DNA from: Chrysomallon squamiferum
Taxonomy: Eukaryota > Mollusca > Gastropoda > Neomphalida > Peltospiridae
DNA length: 64,000 bases
Assembly: GCA_012295275.1 (NCBI GenBank)
Contig: CM022665.1
Span: 18,741,650 to 18,805,649 of the forward strand
Reading direction: 5' to 3'
In this document: piece after piece, positions 24,858-36,089 of the stretch
Layout of the letters: each line of letters opens with the position of its first letter
How positions within the stretch are numbered: the stretch's first letter is position 1
Made by a program: the position numbers and the translations under genes
Notes under the pieces: model-generated
Database searches by the model: none
Seen by the model: only the letters and a program-made list of their open reading frames with translations
What the model was told of the DNA's origin: nothing

Positions 24858-25504
24858 AGTTTATTCTGTGTAAAGTTGTTTTTTTAAGATATTTTTAAAT
24901 TGAAATATCTTAAGAGTTTGTTCAAATCTGGCTCATGAGTTACTGTTTGCCACAATGGCAGTGTCATGTTTTGTGAAATATCTTTTTACAGATGTATTTA
25001 GATAACAAATTTCTTAAAATGAGCAGCTAAACAAACTAAAACAATTTGCAGAATGTTGTATCTTTTCAAGAAGATGATGTATTTTGTAATATTTACATAT
25101 TTCTGCCCAGTTAACTCAAACAAATGTAACTGAGTTTTTTTTTTTCTTTAGTCCAAATGTTGATTTCTATTTTGCCTGTGAATAGGTAGATATTTTTTAA
25201 TATACTGAGGTCTTCAAATACTTGTGTATGTCTGAAACCAATCTGTCTTTCTAGTTACTTTTTATTACCACTATACAATAGATTGTCAGCCATACAGTTT
25301 ATTATGATATAATATTTTTCTAATAATCTTAGTGTTGTTAAAATAACCATTATTAATTCAATATTATGTAATTTTCTTTGACCATGACTTTCTGACTCAG
25401 TTGTTCCAAAAATAAGAAATGTTGGTAAACTGTTAATGTTTTTCAAAGTTATTTTTCATGTTTCATTAGGGTTGTTAATTAAATTTAATTACAGATGTTT
25501 GCAT

Positions 25505-25507
<3 letters not shown>

Positions 25508-25546
<39 letters not shown>

Positions 25547-25547
25547 T
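25508..25547. repeat. (AT)n followed by poly-T
   Basis: About fifteen AT dinucleotides then about ten T. The flanks show no obvious similarity to the other copies of this layout, so a shared mobile-element tail is not demonstrated. Confidence 0.95.
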
Positions 25548-26764
25548 CAATAATTGTTCATTTTCACTTTGTCAGGATTTGAATAGTATTTTGCTGAATA
25601 ATTAAAATGTTAATGTTTAAGTTGTAGATTTGTTTTCAAGAAAGAGTGTGGTAGTCCTGCTCAATGAGAGATGGAGGAAAGAAAAACAGCTGAAGTGTTT
25701 TTGCATATCTTTGTTCATGGAAGAACAAGTGAAGTGAGCGAATGTTGAGTTTGGCGCTTGGAAGCAAAGTTTGCAGGCAAACAGACGTAAGTGCCATGTT
25801 TTGCATGTCTCCCCCTCTCACGTTTTTTGTGAATAAATTGGAAATCGGCTGTTTGCTTGCGAAGGCTCAGGATATGTTAACTTTCTGAAATAAATGAAGT
25901 GTGAAAGATTTACTGTCTTTTGTTGGGTTTTTTGCATGTGTGTGTGTGTTTGTTTTCTTTTTAATTTAAATTTAATGTCTTATTTAGAATCATTTTCATC
26001 TTGTATTTTATCAGATTATCTTTTTCTTGCTGATAATTACAACTTCATAGGTTTCAAATCTTCATTGCATTAATGGTATTATTTGCCATAAAAATGAATG
26101 ATTGGATGCATATTTTTAAAACTTAATGTACAATAAAAAAACCAAAAAAACTTAAAAATAATAATTTGAATTTTATTTATAGTCCAGATTTTTTTTTTTT
26201 ATTACATCTCAGGATTTTAAAATTTAGTTTTTGTTGCACTATGAACTATGACCTAAAATTAATATTGCTTTGAAACATTAGACTGAACACTGAATTTATA
26301 AAATGTATGATAAAAAGGTAATGTGCTGTGCATATTGATGAACTAAGAGTTGACTGAAGATATTACATTGTCTAGAATTTACTATATATAAATAGCATTT
26401 CTAAGAACTCAGCTGTTTTTAAATGCATGTGTTATAAGAAAGAATCAGCTCCTTGTTACAAAATTCCACAGATAACATTACCAGTAAAACTGTGAACATG
26501 AAACAATTATACTGAAGTGCTTTTGTCAATTAAAAATATGAGTTTTTGTAGATAAGATAATTAATAAATTGTTTTTTCAATAAAAATAAAATTCTACAAG
26601 CTATTTTATGAAGTATTAACACTTTTATAAGACAATGAAAAACAAACATCTTGTGTGCTCACATTGCATTTTAAATAAAGTATAAAAATAAAAAATAAAA
26701 AAACTTTTCTTTTTTATTCACTGTGTTATTGAATAAAACCTTCTTTATATTTCTTTAATAACAG

Positions 26765-26821
26765 GAGAAGGGAAAAAATGGCACAGTCGTGATTAACAGC
26801 ACGTATCGCAAAGACGAATGA
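26765..26821 (+). CDS. Candidate terminal exon, 18 codons, family unknown
   Basis: The acceptor TTTCTTTAATAACAG ends at 26764. The next 18 codons read EKGKNGTVVINSTYRKDE and then TGA (26819-26821); the other two frames stop earlier. Codons are GC-ending more often than chance would give here, and four CG dinucleotides occur after 840 bases with none, which is what a constrained exon in methylated DNA looks like. It is open in the phase of its first base, like the exons at 18666 and 24049, so it could be another alternative C-terminus of the same gene. A second good acceptor (TTTTGCTTCCAG ending at 26854) is followed by two open frames of 29 and 47 codons. No family is recognised. Confidence 0.38.
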   Translation, partial: EKGKNGTVVINSTYRKDE

Positions 26822-27636
26822 TTTTGGTTTAACGTCATTAACTTTTGCTTCCAGACAAATCCATTTCTATCAGTAGAAGATCAAGGTCGACAAGAAAACA
26901 ATATTCCTCAACAAAAACTGATTCACATTTTGCTAAATCAATAATTCCACTTTTTGTTAATCATGTTTATATCGAATGTCTCAGTGAACCGCGATAATTC
27001 AATTGTTCTGCTTTCAGAAGTAACTGGTACATGCATTGCCTGTCCCAAAACAGATAAAGGATGGTGAAAGACGTGTTGGTGCCATATTTTCCTTGACACT
27101 GCACTGGTTTTATATGTTGCTCAAGTAGATGAGCACAGACTGATGCTAGTGAATTAATTACCTTTCATATGTAAATTGATTAATGAATTTTCATACGAAA
27201 ATAATTACATGAAATCAGTTTACATATTTTCCTCTTTTTTTTTTTCATGCTTTATTTATTTACTGATTTTTGGGGTTTATTTTACTTATTTATTTATTAT
27301 TTACTTAACATATTTATTTATTTATTTGTTGTTGCTGGTGGTGGTGTTGGTGTGTAACTGAAACACATTTATTATCCTCAAGTTATCTACATTACAGTGA
27401 TGGACCCTCCTATCTGAAATTCTTAACCATGTCTAAATTTAGAACACAAGTACAGATACTTTATTAAAATGTCATGTTACTCATACTAAAGAAATATAAA
27501 TTTAAACTCAAAATAAAATGTGAACATAATAATTGTACGTAAGAAAAAAACAAAAAACAAACATGCAACAGAAGCAACCCCTTCTAGAAAAAGAAAATAT
27601 ATCACAAAGAACTTTTTATATATACATAATAATATG

Positions 27637-27683
<47 letters not shown>

Positions 27684-28561
27684 TAATAATAATAATAATG
27701 ATAATAATAATGAGAACAACAACAACAATAATCTAAAATCAAAATTTTACACAATAATTTTGACTTTCTTTAAAGAATAAATATTATTCTGTCTGTTTTT
27801 CAAATACTCTGTATAATATACCAACCAATATAGCCTGATATTTTAGATCCCTCATTATACTTTTATAAATATGACTAGAATTATTGTAATATCATTTTTC
27901 ATCATCATCATCATCACTGTTGTTGTTAGGGTTGTTTTTTTGTTTTTAATGTATTATTATTATTATTTTTATTATTATTATTAAAATTATTTTTAAAAGC
28001 CCAGTGATTCTAACTTGGATATTATTATACATGTTTTCAGCTTATCCTGAATCTAATCACTTTGGCAGGTATATTGATCATTCTTCACAGAACACAAACT
28101 TAAACACCTTCATCATACACACACACATCATCTAAATGTTTGCCTATATTTATTATTAACATCACTTGTCAAGGAAATCCATCATAAATCCAACATAAAT
28201 TTGCTGCTGAATTTAAAAGTATGCAATTTATTGCAAGCCATTGTTATAAAATGTTATCAAAATGAACAGTAGATTTGCTCAGAGAAATAAGGAAATTAAT
28301 GTTTTTGAGTGTTTTTTTTACAGAACATTTTATAATAACATGTATGTTATTGCTTACTCTTATCTATTATCTACAACAAAATCTTTAAAAAATGTATAGC
28401 TGTATTCAAAGAAAGGACAATGTAGTATGACATGTTTTTTTCAATTATTAAACTAGTAATGGATTAGCAGCTAGGACAGAAATAACCCAATGGTTGTTTT
28501 ATCAAGAACTGTCCTATTAGTAGTAATGGATCTTTCTGCTTTCTCATTATTTAACATACAG
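26822..28561. other. AT-rich DNA downstream of the 26765 exon
   Basis: CG dinucleotides remain dense to about 26995 and then become rare again until about 28.9 kb. AATAAA occurs at 27512-27517 and 27776-27781. Short ATC (about 27900) and ATT (about 27953-27985) runs are present. No exon other than those described is supported. Confidence 0.4.
27638..27732. repeat. (AAT)n microsatellite with GAT/CAA interruptions
   Basis: About 30 AAT triplets with three GAT substitutions and an AACAAC end. Plus and minus frames yield poly-Asn, poly-Ile or poly-Leu and are not genes. Confidence 0.97.
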
Positions 28562-28668
28562 TTGTCACTTTCTTGGAGGATGATTTGGAATGGGAAATTA
28601 CCACATGATAAAATTAAGAGACCCAGTGTAATATATTTAAAAGCATTTAGGCTTGCATGGCTTGACAG
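28562..28668 (+). CDS. Candidate internal exon, 107 bp, family unknown
   Basis: A long pyrimidine tract (TCTTTCTGCTTTCTCATT) and TTTAACATACAG end at 28561, and CTTGACAG/GTATGT gives a near-consensus donor with GT at 28669. Only one frame between them is open, reading LSLSWRMIWNGKLPHDKIKR and ending LAWLDR. Both splice sites look better than most decoys in this window. It lies in the CpG-poor domain, downstream of the putative terminal exons, so it would belong either to a longer isoform or to a separate transcript. No homology is recognised. Confidence 0.28.
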
Positions 28669-30206
28669 GTATGTTATTTAGAAATAATACATGGTTTTAA
28701 GCTTGTTCTTTATTTTTTTATTACTATGATACCTAAGGATTCATCAAATCAGTTCACATACTCATTTATATACCGACACACAAAAAGCAAGAACACATAA
28801 ACAGAGCACCAAATATGGTCTGCTATATAAAGACATCAATGAAGCCACCTTTTTGTCAAACCCTGGATATGAGCAGTAGTTCTATGAATGTCACACATTT
28901 GTAGATGTGTACACTCGAGTATGTGTAGAATCAACTATATACGTCAATTCTGGGTGGCACGCATTTTAAAATGTTTCACTTCTGTATTACTCTTTTGACT
29001 TGAATGTTCATGAGTCTTAAATTTTCACATCATATAATGGTTGTTCTTAATTCACTTAATATAACCATCCTGAAGTAGTTGCAACAAAATAACAGACATT
29101 TTACATTTGTTCTCAACAGAAATAAATTAGGCTGTCTTTTTTTTTTTTCACACCATTTTTCTTCTTTTTTTCTTCTGTTTTCTAATCAGTGGTTATTGAA
29201 AATATTAAACAGTGGTAAAATTCTGATATATTATAACTCAACACTATTCATGTAATATTCAATTAAGTAAATCTTTTTAGAATTTAATTAATTTAATTTT
29301 TTACGTAATTTAACCTTCAAACATCATTTTTTTAAATTTCTAGATGTTAATATGAGCTTTTCATTTTGTATTGTAGGGTTTAATGTATTTTTGAATGATG
29401 ATCTTCTTTTTTCTTTTTTTGTTTAAAGGCTACGATAATCAACACATACTAACAATACCCAAAATACATTACTTTCTTTTTTTTATTCTTTTTATTAAAA
29501 ATAACATCAACACCTTCCACACATGTTTATTTATCCATAATAATTAACATGTCTGCCTTTTTCCTCTCTCCTTTCTGATGCTTTCTGTTTCTCTCTACGT
29601 TTTTTTTTCATTCTATCTCCATCTCCCTCACTCATTCTTAACTCTTTCTCTTTTTTGTTCAAGCACAGTCCTTTTCTATTTTCTTCAACCCTGTCAAGAC
29701 ATTAATATTCAACAAATTCTTGCCAGTTCGCGCATGTGACAGAAACAATTTATAATGCACAGTCCAAAGGCAGTAAATGTCATATGCCTTTTTTTTTTTT
29801 TTTTTTTGCTCCTCTTTTATTTTTTGCATCTACTTCTTTCAAAGCAGCAAACAAACAAAAATAACAGGAAGTGTATCTGCTTACAAAATCAATTACATAC
29901 AAACTGGTATAAAACATAATGAATATTTCACACTTCTCTGACATAACAACAATGTTGATGTTCAGTTTGGGGGTTTTTTGGTTGCATATTTTAAAAATTA
30001 AATTACTGTTTAAAGTTAAAGACAATGTGCGTGTCTGTGTATATATTAAGAGGTGGGATTGAAGTTGATGATTATTTCCATATTTATATACAACAACAAC
30101 TACTACTGCTACAAAACCAGCAACTGCTGATAGGTCTAAAAACTTAATGCACAGATTAAAGTTTGCAATGAGGCCGTCTGCTGATCAATTTTTTAAACTA
30201 TTTATA
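28669..30206. other. Transition from CpG-poor to CpG-retaining DNA
   Basis: CG dinucleotides become more frequent from about 28.9 kb. The block holds T-rich low-complexity stretches (29140-29180, 29390-29490, 29790-29807) and no recognisable gene. A minus-strand 81-codon frame at 29780-30025 shows no motif. Confidence 0.4.
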
Positions 30207-30470
30207 ATAATAGTAGTAGTAATACTAGTAGCAGCAGCAGTAGTATGAGTAGTAGTAGTAGTAACAGCAATAACAATGGTGGTGGTATCGGTAAAAGTAG
30301 TAGTGGTGGTAGTCTTAGTAATAATGGAGGTGATGGCAGTTGTAGTAGTAGCAGTACCAGTAGTGGTGGTGGTGGTGGTGACAATAATAAACTAGTATTA
30401 CTAGTAGTGGAGCTGGTAATAGCAATAGAAGTAGCAGTCATCACTGTAGTAGTAGTAGTAATAGAAATGC
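30207..30470. repeat. Interrupted (AGT/GGT/GCA)n triplet array
   Basis: About 260 bases in phased triplets dominated by AGT, with GGT, GCA, AAT and ACT variants. Plus frames give Ser/Asn/Gly-rich and minus frames Leu/Pro-rich peptides; these are by-products of the repeat. Confidence 0.9.
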
Positions 30471-30589
30471 TGGTAGTGGAAAATCAAAAATAAACAAAAA
30501 ATTCCCGCAGTGTTAATGTCATCCTGCAGTCCCGTGTTGTTTTTTTTTTTTTTTTTTTTTTTTTTATCATCTGCTTAATGTTATTCTGT

Positions 30590-30890
30590 GACCGGAAATG
30601 ATGTAACTTGATATAAGGAAATCAACGACTTAGTCCCAGTTTATGGCTTACGTCAGCACAAGGCTGCATATTTGTACGAAAAAAACAACACCCTTTATGC
30701 CATTTCGTAAGCAGTGGTTTGTCCTTCGTGAAAATGCGGCAATAAATCATTTTCAGTGGTTTATTTTTCTTTTAATCATAATGTTTTGTCACCTACAGCT
30801 GCCACAGCTTGATAATTATTTAATACGCAGCCAAAATAAAATCGAGGTTGGATTTAGTTTAAAGTCGAGAGGGAAGAATCAATAAAGAAA
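30590..30890. other. CpG-retaining unique block
   Basis: Following a T25 tract (30541-30565), about 300 bases of complex sequence carry many CG dinucleotides and a CRE-like TTACGTCAG. An 80-codon + strand frame (30643-30885) starts MAYVSTRLHICTKKTTPFMP but has no recognisable domain. It may be a regulatory block or promoter; evidence is weak. Confidence 0.2.
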
Positions 30891-30952
30891 TTGAAGTTCA
30901 TGGAAATTAAATCAACAGTGCAAAATACTAAAATGATTGTGAAACGAGCAGC

Positions 30953-31071
30953 TAAAAAAAAAAAAACGAAAAAAATAAAATAAAATAAATAAAAAAAAAG
31001 TAAAATAAAATTTAAAAAAAAAAAAAAAAAAAAAACGACTCAAAACTTTCTTCTGTTTTCTTTTTTATCTG

Positions 31072-31120
<49 letters not shown>
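30953..31120. repeat. A-rich tract then (TC)n microsatellite
   Basis: An A-rich stretch ending in more than 20 A (to 31035) is followed after about 40 bases by some 23 TC dinucleotides (31074-31120). Confidence 0.95.
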
Positions 31121-31123
<3 letters not shown>

Positions 31124-32670
31124 CACACTCGCTGCTACTTCTGTTAGTTCTATTTCAAACTGGATAAATATAACTAAAATGGTAAATAAATAATATAAAA
31201 TAAATAAATGAATAAATAATAATAAAAAGAAATTACATATCATTTTTAAAATAAACTAACAGTTGTATCAAACAGTAATGTCTTGACACGTCTCAATAAC
31301 TTGGAATAAAATAAAAGACATTTACGTTAAAACAAAATAAATGATAAATAATACTACAATAACTACACAACTTACTAATATATGAAACTGAAATATCTAT
31401 AAAATATTTCTAAAGATTAATTTTAAAACTGTATAACAATTTATAAATCGTGCCAAACTGGAATATCTGTTTACCGGCCAAGTCCAAAGGTTTCATTTGC
31501 AGCTAGCTTAGGAATGAGTCATCGCTGGTTTGAAGGACATTACCAAATAAAAAATAATCAAAATGGTTTAGTTCTAAATTTGCAGTGAATTACATAGATG
31601 AAAGGGGGGGGGAGGTGGGAGGAATCTAAATATCAGAGAAAGAATACTCAAATAAGTCAAAGGTTTTAAGTGTTGTTTATTATTCGTTTCTTTATAGAAA
31701 TAGGAAACCAAAAAGCGTAGAAAAAATAAAATCAAGACATAAATAATACTTACAGGCACATTTTGAAGAATAACAAAATCAAACTTCTAAAGGATATTAT
31801 TTTGTAATTGCTTTGGTTATAAAAATAAAAAAAAATTAAAAACTATTACGATTCTTATTCACGGAAAAATAAAAAATGAATTTAACAGTTTTTTCATTTA
31901 TTTTATTTTTTTCTTGTTTACTGTCATCTTTTCTTTCTTTTTATTTTATTATTTCCTTTTTCTTCAAGTGATTTTCTGTATTCTACTTTTTTCTCTACGT
32001 TTATCGTATTGTCTTCTTCATATTTATTATTATTATTATTGTTGTTATTTTTAAAAATCTTTTCCTTCTTTCAACTTCATTTTATTCCTCTTTTGTTTTC
32101 TACTTACCATTATGTTTTTCTATTATATTATTATTTTCTTTCTTATTTCTTCTTTTCTTTCTTTTTCTTTCTTTCTCTTTTATATGTTTCATCTTGCTCA
32201 TTTTCTTCTTTTCTTTCTTTTATCTTATTATTATTTACTTCATTCTTCACTTTCATTTTTTTCTTTTCCTTGTACGTTTTCGTTCTCATGATTTCTTTCA
32301 TGTGCGCTTTTTACCTCTTTAAAGAGAGGATAATTGAATTTTGTTTCTAGCGTGACAAGTCTTACACAGTTTTGTATTTACTGATCTCACGAGCAGACAG
32401 ATACTCACCAAAGTAATTTTGTTTTGTTTTTAGCTCGATCGTTTTAGCCTCAACACTCGCGTTTAAATGACATGGTGGAACATTCAAGAGTATGTCGTAT
32501 GGTATAAAACTTTCAGCATTACACAGACCTTTTAGACGTTATTTATTTATTTATTTATTTTTTTTGTTGTTGTTGTTTCTCCAGATTACCATTAAATAAA
32601 AACAAATCAGTGAAAATGATAGTTATTGTTACAGTTATTCATCTCAGATGGAATTAACTAAGCTGTTAAA
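31121..32670. other. AT-rich DNA with pyrimidine-rich stretch
   Basis: Includes an eight-G run (about 31605-31612) and a long T/C-rich block (about 31890-32310) whose + frame gives a 113-codon Phe/Leu/Ser peptide of no significance. No gene is recognised. Confidence 0.45.
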
Positions 32671-32708
<38 letters not shown>

Positions 32709-32800
32709 CATCATCATCATCATCATCATCAGTAGTAGTAGTAGTAGTTGTAGCAGTAGTAGTAGTAGTAATAGCAGTAGTAGTAAGTGCAGTAGAAGTA
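32671..32800. repeat. Three-part compound triplet repeat (ATT)n-(ATC)n-(AGT)n
   Basis: About twelve ATT (32671-32707), eight ATC (32708-32730) and then interrupted AGT triplets (32731-32800) join without spacers. Successive point-mutated triplets appear to have expanded in turn. Confidence 0.95.
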
Positions 32801-33477
32801 AAATATACGTCTTTCAGTACATTTTTATAGTAACATCATTTTTTTAATTTTACTATTATTATTATTGTTAAATCAAGTATTACAGAAATCAATAGTCGTG
32901 TAATTTTGGCTTATTACTAATTCTTTTGAAATATTTTCAAGATACGCTTTAAAAAAATAAAATAAAAATAAAGTACAACCCAAAGCAGTTCTATCTGCAT
33001 TGACTGTTTTTACAGTTAGTTTTATAAATCGTTTTCGATTCCCTTTAGACTATCTATGTCTTCCTGATCAGTTTTAGATTTTTAATTTTAGTAATACATT
33101 TCCTAGGTCAGTTTTCACTTTAGACAAAGGAGAATAAAGTTGATTAAGTGCAAGAAAGATAAAAGAGAATTGTGATGGTGACCATATTGATGACGAGAGT
33201 AGTGGCTGTGGTGAAAATAATGATCGTGGTGATTCTTATAATGATGATGACGAAGTTATTTGTGACTGGGATGATAGTGGTGATGATGATAATAATTAAT
33301 GATGATGATGTTGATGGTAATGAAATTGGTATTACAACAGTGATGAGGATAATAAGACGGTGCGAAAAAAAAAGGAACAAGAAGTGGTCGAAAATAACAC
33401 CAACAACATCGACAGTATTACTACTACTAATAATAATAATTTTAGTTCATACTTTAGAGTTTATTTATCGTCATTTC

Positions 33478-33529
<52 letters not shown>

Positions 33530-34783
33530 ACAACCGGCCTTGAACCCTTTCTCGACCACCGTAACAAAAACTTCAGTTTATCAACGGGAAATAAATTACT
33601 ACTCTTAAATTATTCAGTTCTCGTTTTTTTTTTTTTTTTTTTTTTCTTTCAGTTTTAGACAATTTGAAACATGTAGACCGCGAGTCATGTAGTGCACGGT
33701 AAGATGAAAGTGAATTTATAGCGAGAACGACAACCAGCGTGACTTGGTTGTAATTTCGTAGAGAGCCTATTTTCGTCTTCGAGCACATTTCTTCGGGCGG
33801 TCAAAGTAAAGCGAGATAAAGCACCACAGTCTGTATTTCTTCCAGCCGTTTCATCTGTCTGTTTGAAAAGGTGTCAGACATTGAGTTGTTAGATAGTACT
33901 TATCTAAATTAACATAACATACAACTGTGCTTGGATTTCTGTTTTCTTTTCTTCTTTTTTTTCTGCCGTTTTTACTTTTATTTATCGTTTTCTCATTCTC
34001 TCTCTCTCTCTTTTTTTTTTCTCCACATTTTTTTTTTCTCAGCATCTTCTTACTTTTATTTATTTATTATTTTTATTATTATTATTTTCACTATTATTAC
34101 TGTTATTATTTTGCTTTTGGTTTAGTTCTATTATTGCATTTAATTACAGAGAATTAAAATAAAAAAAAAAAAAAATAAAAAATAAATAAAAAATAAGAAG
34201 AAAGAAACAAATCTATATATCGGAAAATGATTACTCCAAATAAGCCGGGTTTAAAAACCAAAATAATTCTTATTTTCCGCTTTTTATGAACTGAAAACAA
34301 AAACAAAACAAAAAAGAATGAAAGAAAAAATGAAAAAAGAAGATTAGAAATAAAGAAAGTACAATAACATTTGTAAAATGAACCTTGAAATATATGACTT
34401 GATTTATAGACTGTCAGGTTTCAAATTTCCATTAAACTTACAGAATGTTAAATAATAATGATTGTGAAATAAAATAAAATAAAATAAAATAAGACAAAAC
34501 AGCCAAATAAACAAATCAACAGACATTTTTTTTAAAGTTTGATAGCTTTAATAAAGAAATTATAGCCGAAATATCTTTCTTGAGTACCCATTTTCATATA
34601 GAAAGAACAACACACACTACTGAAAAGATTGTGACATCGGAGAGCGTTTACAAGAAGGACTCTCAGCATGATGTGGATGTAGTCATGTAATTGAGTTTAG
34701 TTACTTAGAGCCAGACACCAAGTTTCCGGCACATTTCCATGATATTGAAATATTCATTTGTTTTCAAAGCAGGTTATGGTTCA
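32801..34783. other. CpG-retaining DNA with GAT-rich stretch, no clear gene
   Basis: A GAT/GTG triplet-like region runs from about 33170 to 33350. The block 33650-33870 is repeat-free and rich in CG, with no supported exon. T-runs lie at 33624-33645 and about 34011-34020, A-rich sequence at 34155-34200 and five TAAAA units at about 34469-34492. Confidence 0.4.
33480..33528. repeat. (ATT)n microsatellite
   Basis: About sixteen uninterrupted ATT triplets. Confidence 0.97.
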
Positions 34784-34953
34784 GACAAAATGCTAAAGAC
34801 TGTTTAAAGATTCAAAAGAAAAAGACTGTAATTGGTCATCGTACTCAAGCTTTGTTGGCAGTTACAAACAGCAGATTACTAAAAGGAACATGAACATTTT
34901 TCTTTTCTGACTAAATCTAAGGACATATAACACTACCATGTCTACAACCACAC
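34784..34953 (+). repeat. Direct repeat, copy 1 of 2
   Basis: 170 bases beginning GACAAAATGCTAAAGACTGT and ending ACAACCACAC. It matches 36090-36250 with only three clustered mismatches (CTGACTA versus CCTTCTA) and one 9-base difference near the 3' end, where the shorter copy lacks CCATGTCTA next to CTA microhomology. The sequence is not low complexity and has no coding frame. Flanks outside the match are unrelated. Confidence 0.97.
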
Positions 34954-35263
34954 CAGACAAGATGAGTTGTACGGACTTATCAGTTTGCCCCTTATTAAAG
35001 CCTAAGCGTCGCATAGCAAACTTTTCTTTTTCGCGAAGAACCTGGTCAATTTTGTCCTTGGATTAGTAATAGCAGGTTTCCTCTCATTATTAATCATAGA
35101 ACATTGTAAATGTTATCTATATAATATAATCAACTCACGATTAGGAAATATATATATATACACACACACACATAAACACATTATTAGTCACTATAAAAAT
35201 ATCTCTTCCAATATATTAAATTTACGAAAACATTTCGTTATTTGCTATTAGTGTTATAAATTA

Positions 35264-35495
35264 AGAGCCTCTGATTAATGTAACTTGGAGACACTAAACC
35301 AAAGTTATAAATTCAACATTCAGGCCTACCCACTAAACCAAGTATAATGATTTTTTATTTTGTTTTTTGTTTTGTTTTGTAAACAGTCAGTCTCTGATTA
35401 ACTTAATGAAATGTTACTAAATCAGGTTAAAACAAATGTTTTCTTACAGAATTCTGATTACCACTGTAATATCAGTAAACCAACATCATAAACAG

Positions 35496-35530
<35 letters not shown>

Positions 35531-35700
35531 TAAGCATTAGCTTATCACAAGGTACTAAAATCTGATTAATCCAAAGTTACTAAACTTTGGGTTGTTTTTC
35601 TTTTTCTTCTTCTTGGTCTTCATCGTTTTCTTCACATAAACTAAGAATCTCTGACTGTGGTACTGGAATGCCATTAAACGAAGGTTCCTTCCATTTCCTG
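35264..35700. repeat. Degenerate tandem motif TCTGATTA...ACTAAACCAAAGTT
   Basis: TCTGATTA or a variant occurs at 35270, 35393, 35453, 35561 and 35650. Each is followed about 20-25 bases later by a version of ACTAAACCAAAGTT (AGTAAACCAACAT, ACTAAACTTTGGG, ATTAAACGAAGGTT). Spacings are irregular because a 30-base poly-T (35500-35529) and other insertions interrupt. It lies entirely between the two copies of the 161-170 bp direct repeat. Confidence 0.55.
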
Positions 35701-36089
35701 TCGTGCAGTTAGCTTAGCAGTACCCAGGAGACCAACCGTTCTCGTTGACCACATATATTTAACATTTGGTCACTGGCTTGTCCTTTTTACATTTCGCTTA
35801 TTGTGTTTCCTAATGGCTGTGTTGTTCCTTTGAGAACGAAACCGGTTTATTAGGAACAAATACGATTAATTTACTTGCCGTGCACCGATCAATTGGGTAA
35901 TTTTATCAACTTTTCGCGGTGTCCTTTTGACGGTATGTTGTATTGATTTCTACTGTTATTTATAAAAATTACCTCACTGCTTCTTTGTGCAAGCCGATGA
36001 TAACATTTTCTATCGATTACTTCCTAGATTCTTTTCGCTAACTTTACGGCTCTCTTGTTTTTGTTTTTTTTACTCAGGAAATCACTGGT

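Larger units (their letters stand above)
24281..26764. other. CpG-free intron or UTR-like DNA
   Basis: No CG dinucleotide was found from 25921 to 26760 by eye. T28 lies at 24400-24427. The block 25640-25870 has several CG dinucleotides and a strong donor sequence (AGAC/GTAAGT, GT at 25787); one frame after TTTTCAAG at about 25640 is open for 31 codons but ends before the donor, so no exon is proposed. AATAAA at 25832-25837 is a possible polyadenylation hexamer. Confidence 0.4.

Noticed and set aside
27486-27780. Poly-Asn, poly-Ile and poly-Leu frames
   Set aside because: They are translations of the (AAT)n array at 27638-27732.
30202-30493. Ser/Gly-rich and Pro/Leu-rich frames on opposite strands
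   Set aside because: Both follow from the interrupted AGT/GGT triplet array; opposite-strand frames of equal length are typical of triplet repeats.
30541-30565. Poly-T/poly-A tracts as tails of processed pseudogenes
   Set aside because: Checked by eye next to several tracts (3807, 30541, 31013, 38553, 39177); no adjacent gene-like body or flanking duplication was seen.
32009-32350. 113-codon Phe/Leu/Ser frame on the + strand
   Set aside because: It is a pyrimidine-rich low-complexity stretch with no domain.
33172-33543. 123-codon + frame with Met/Ile/Val and a Tyr tail
   Set aside because: Composed of GAT/GTG triplet-like sequence and the (ATT)n array.
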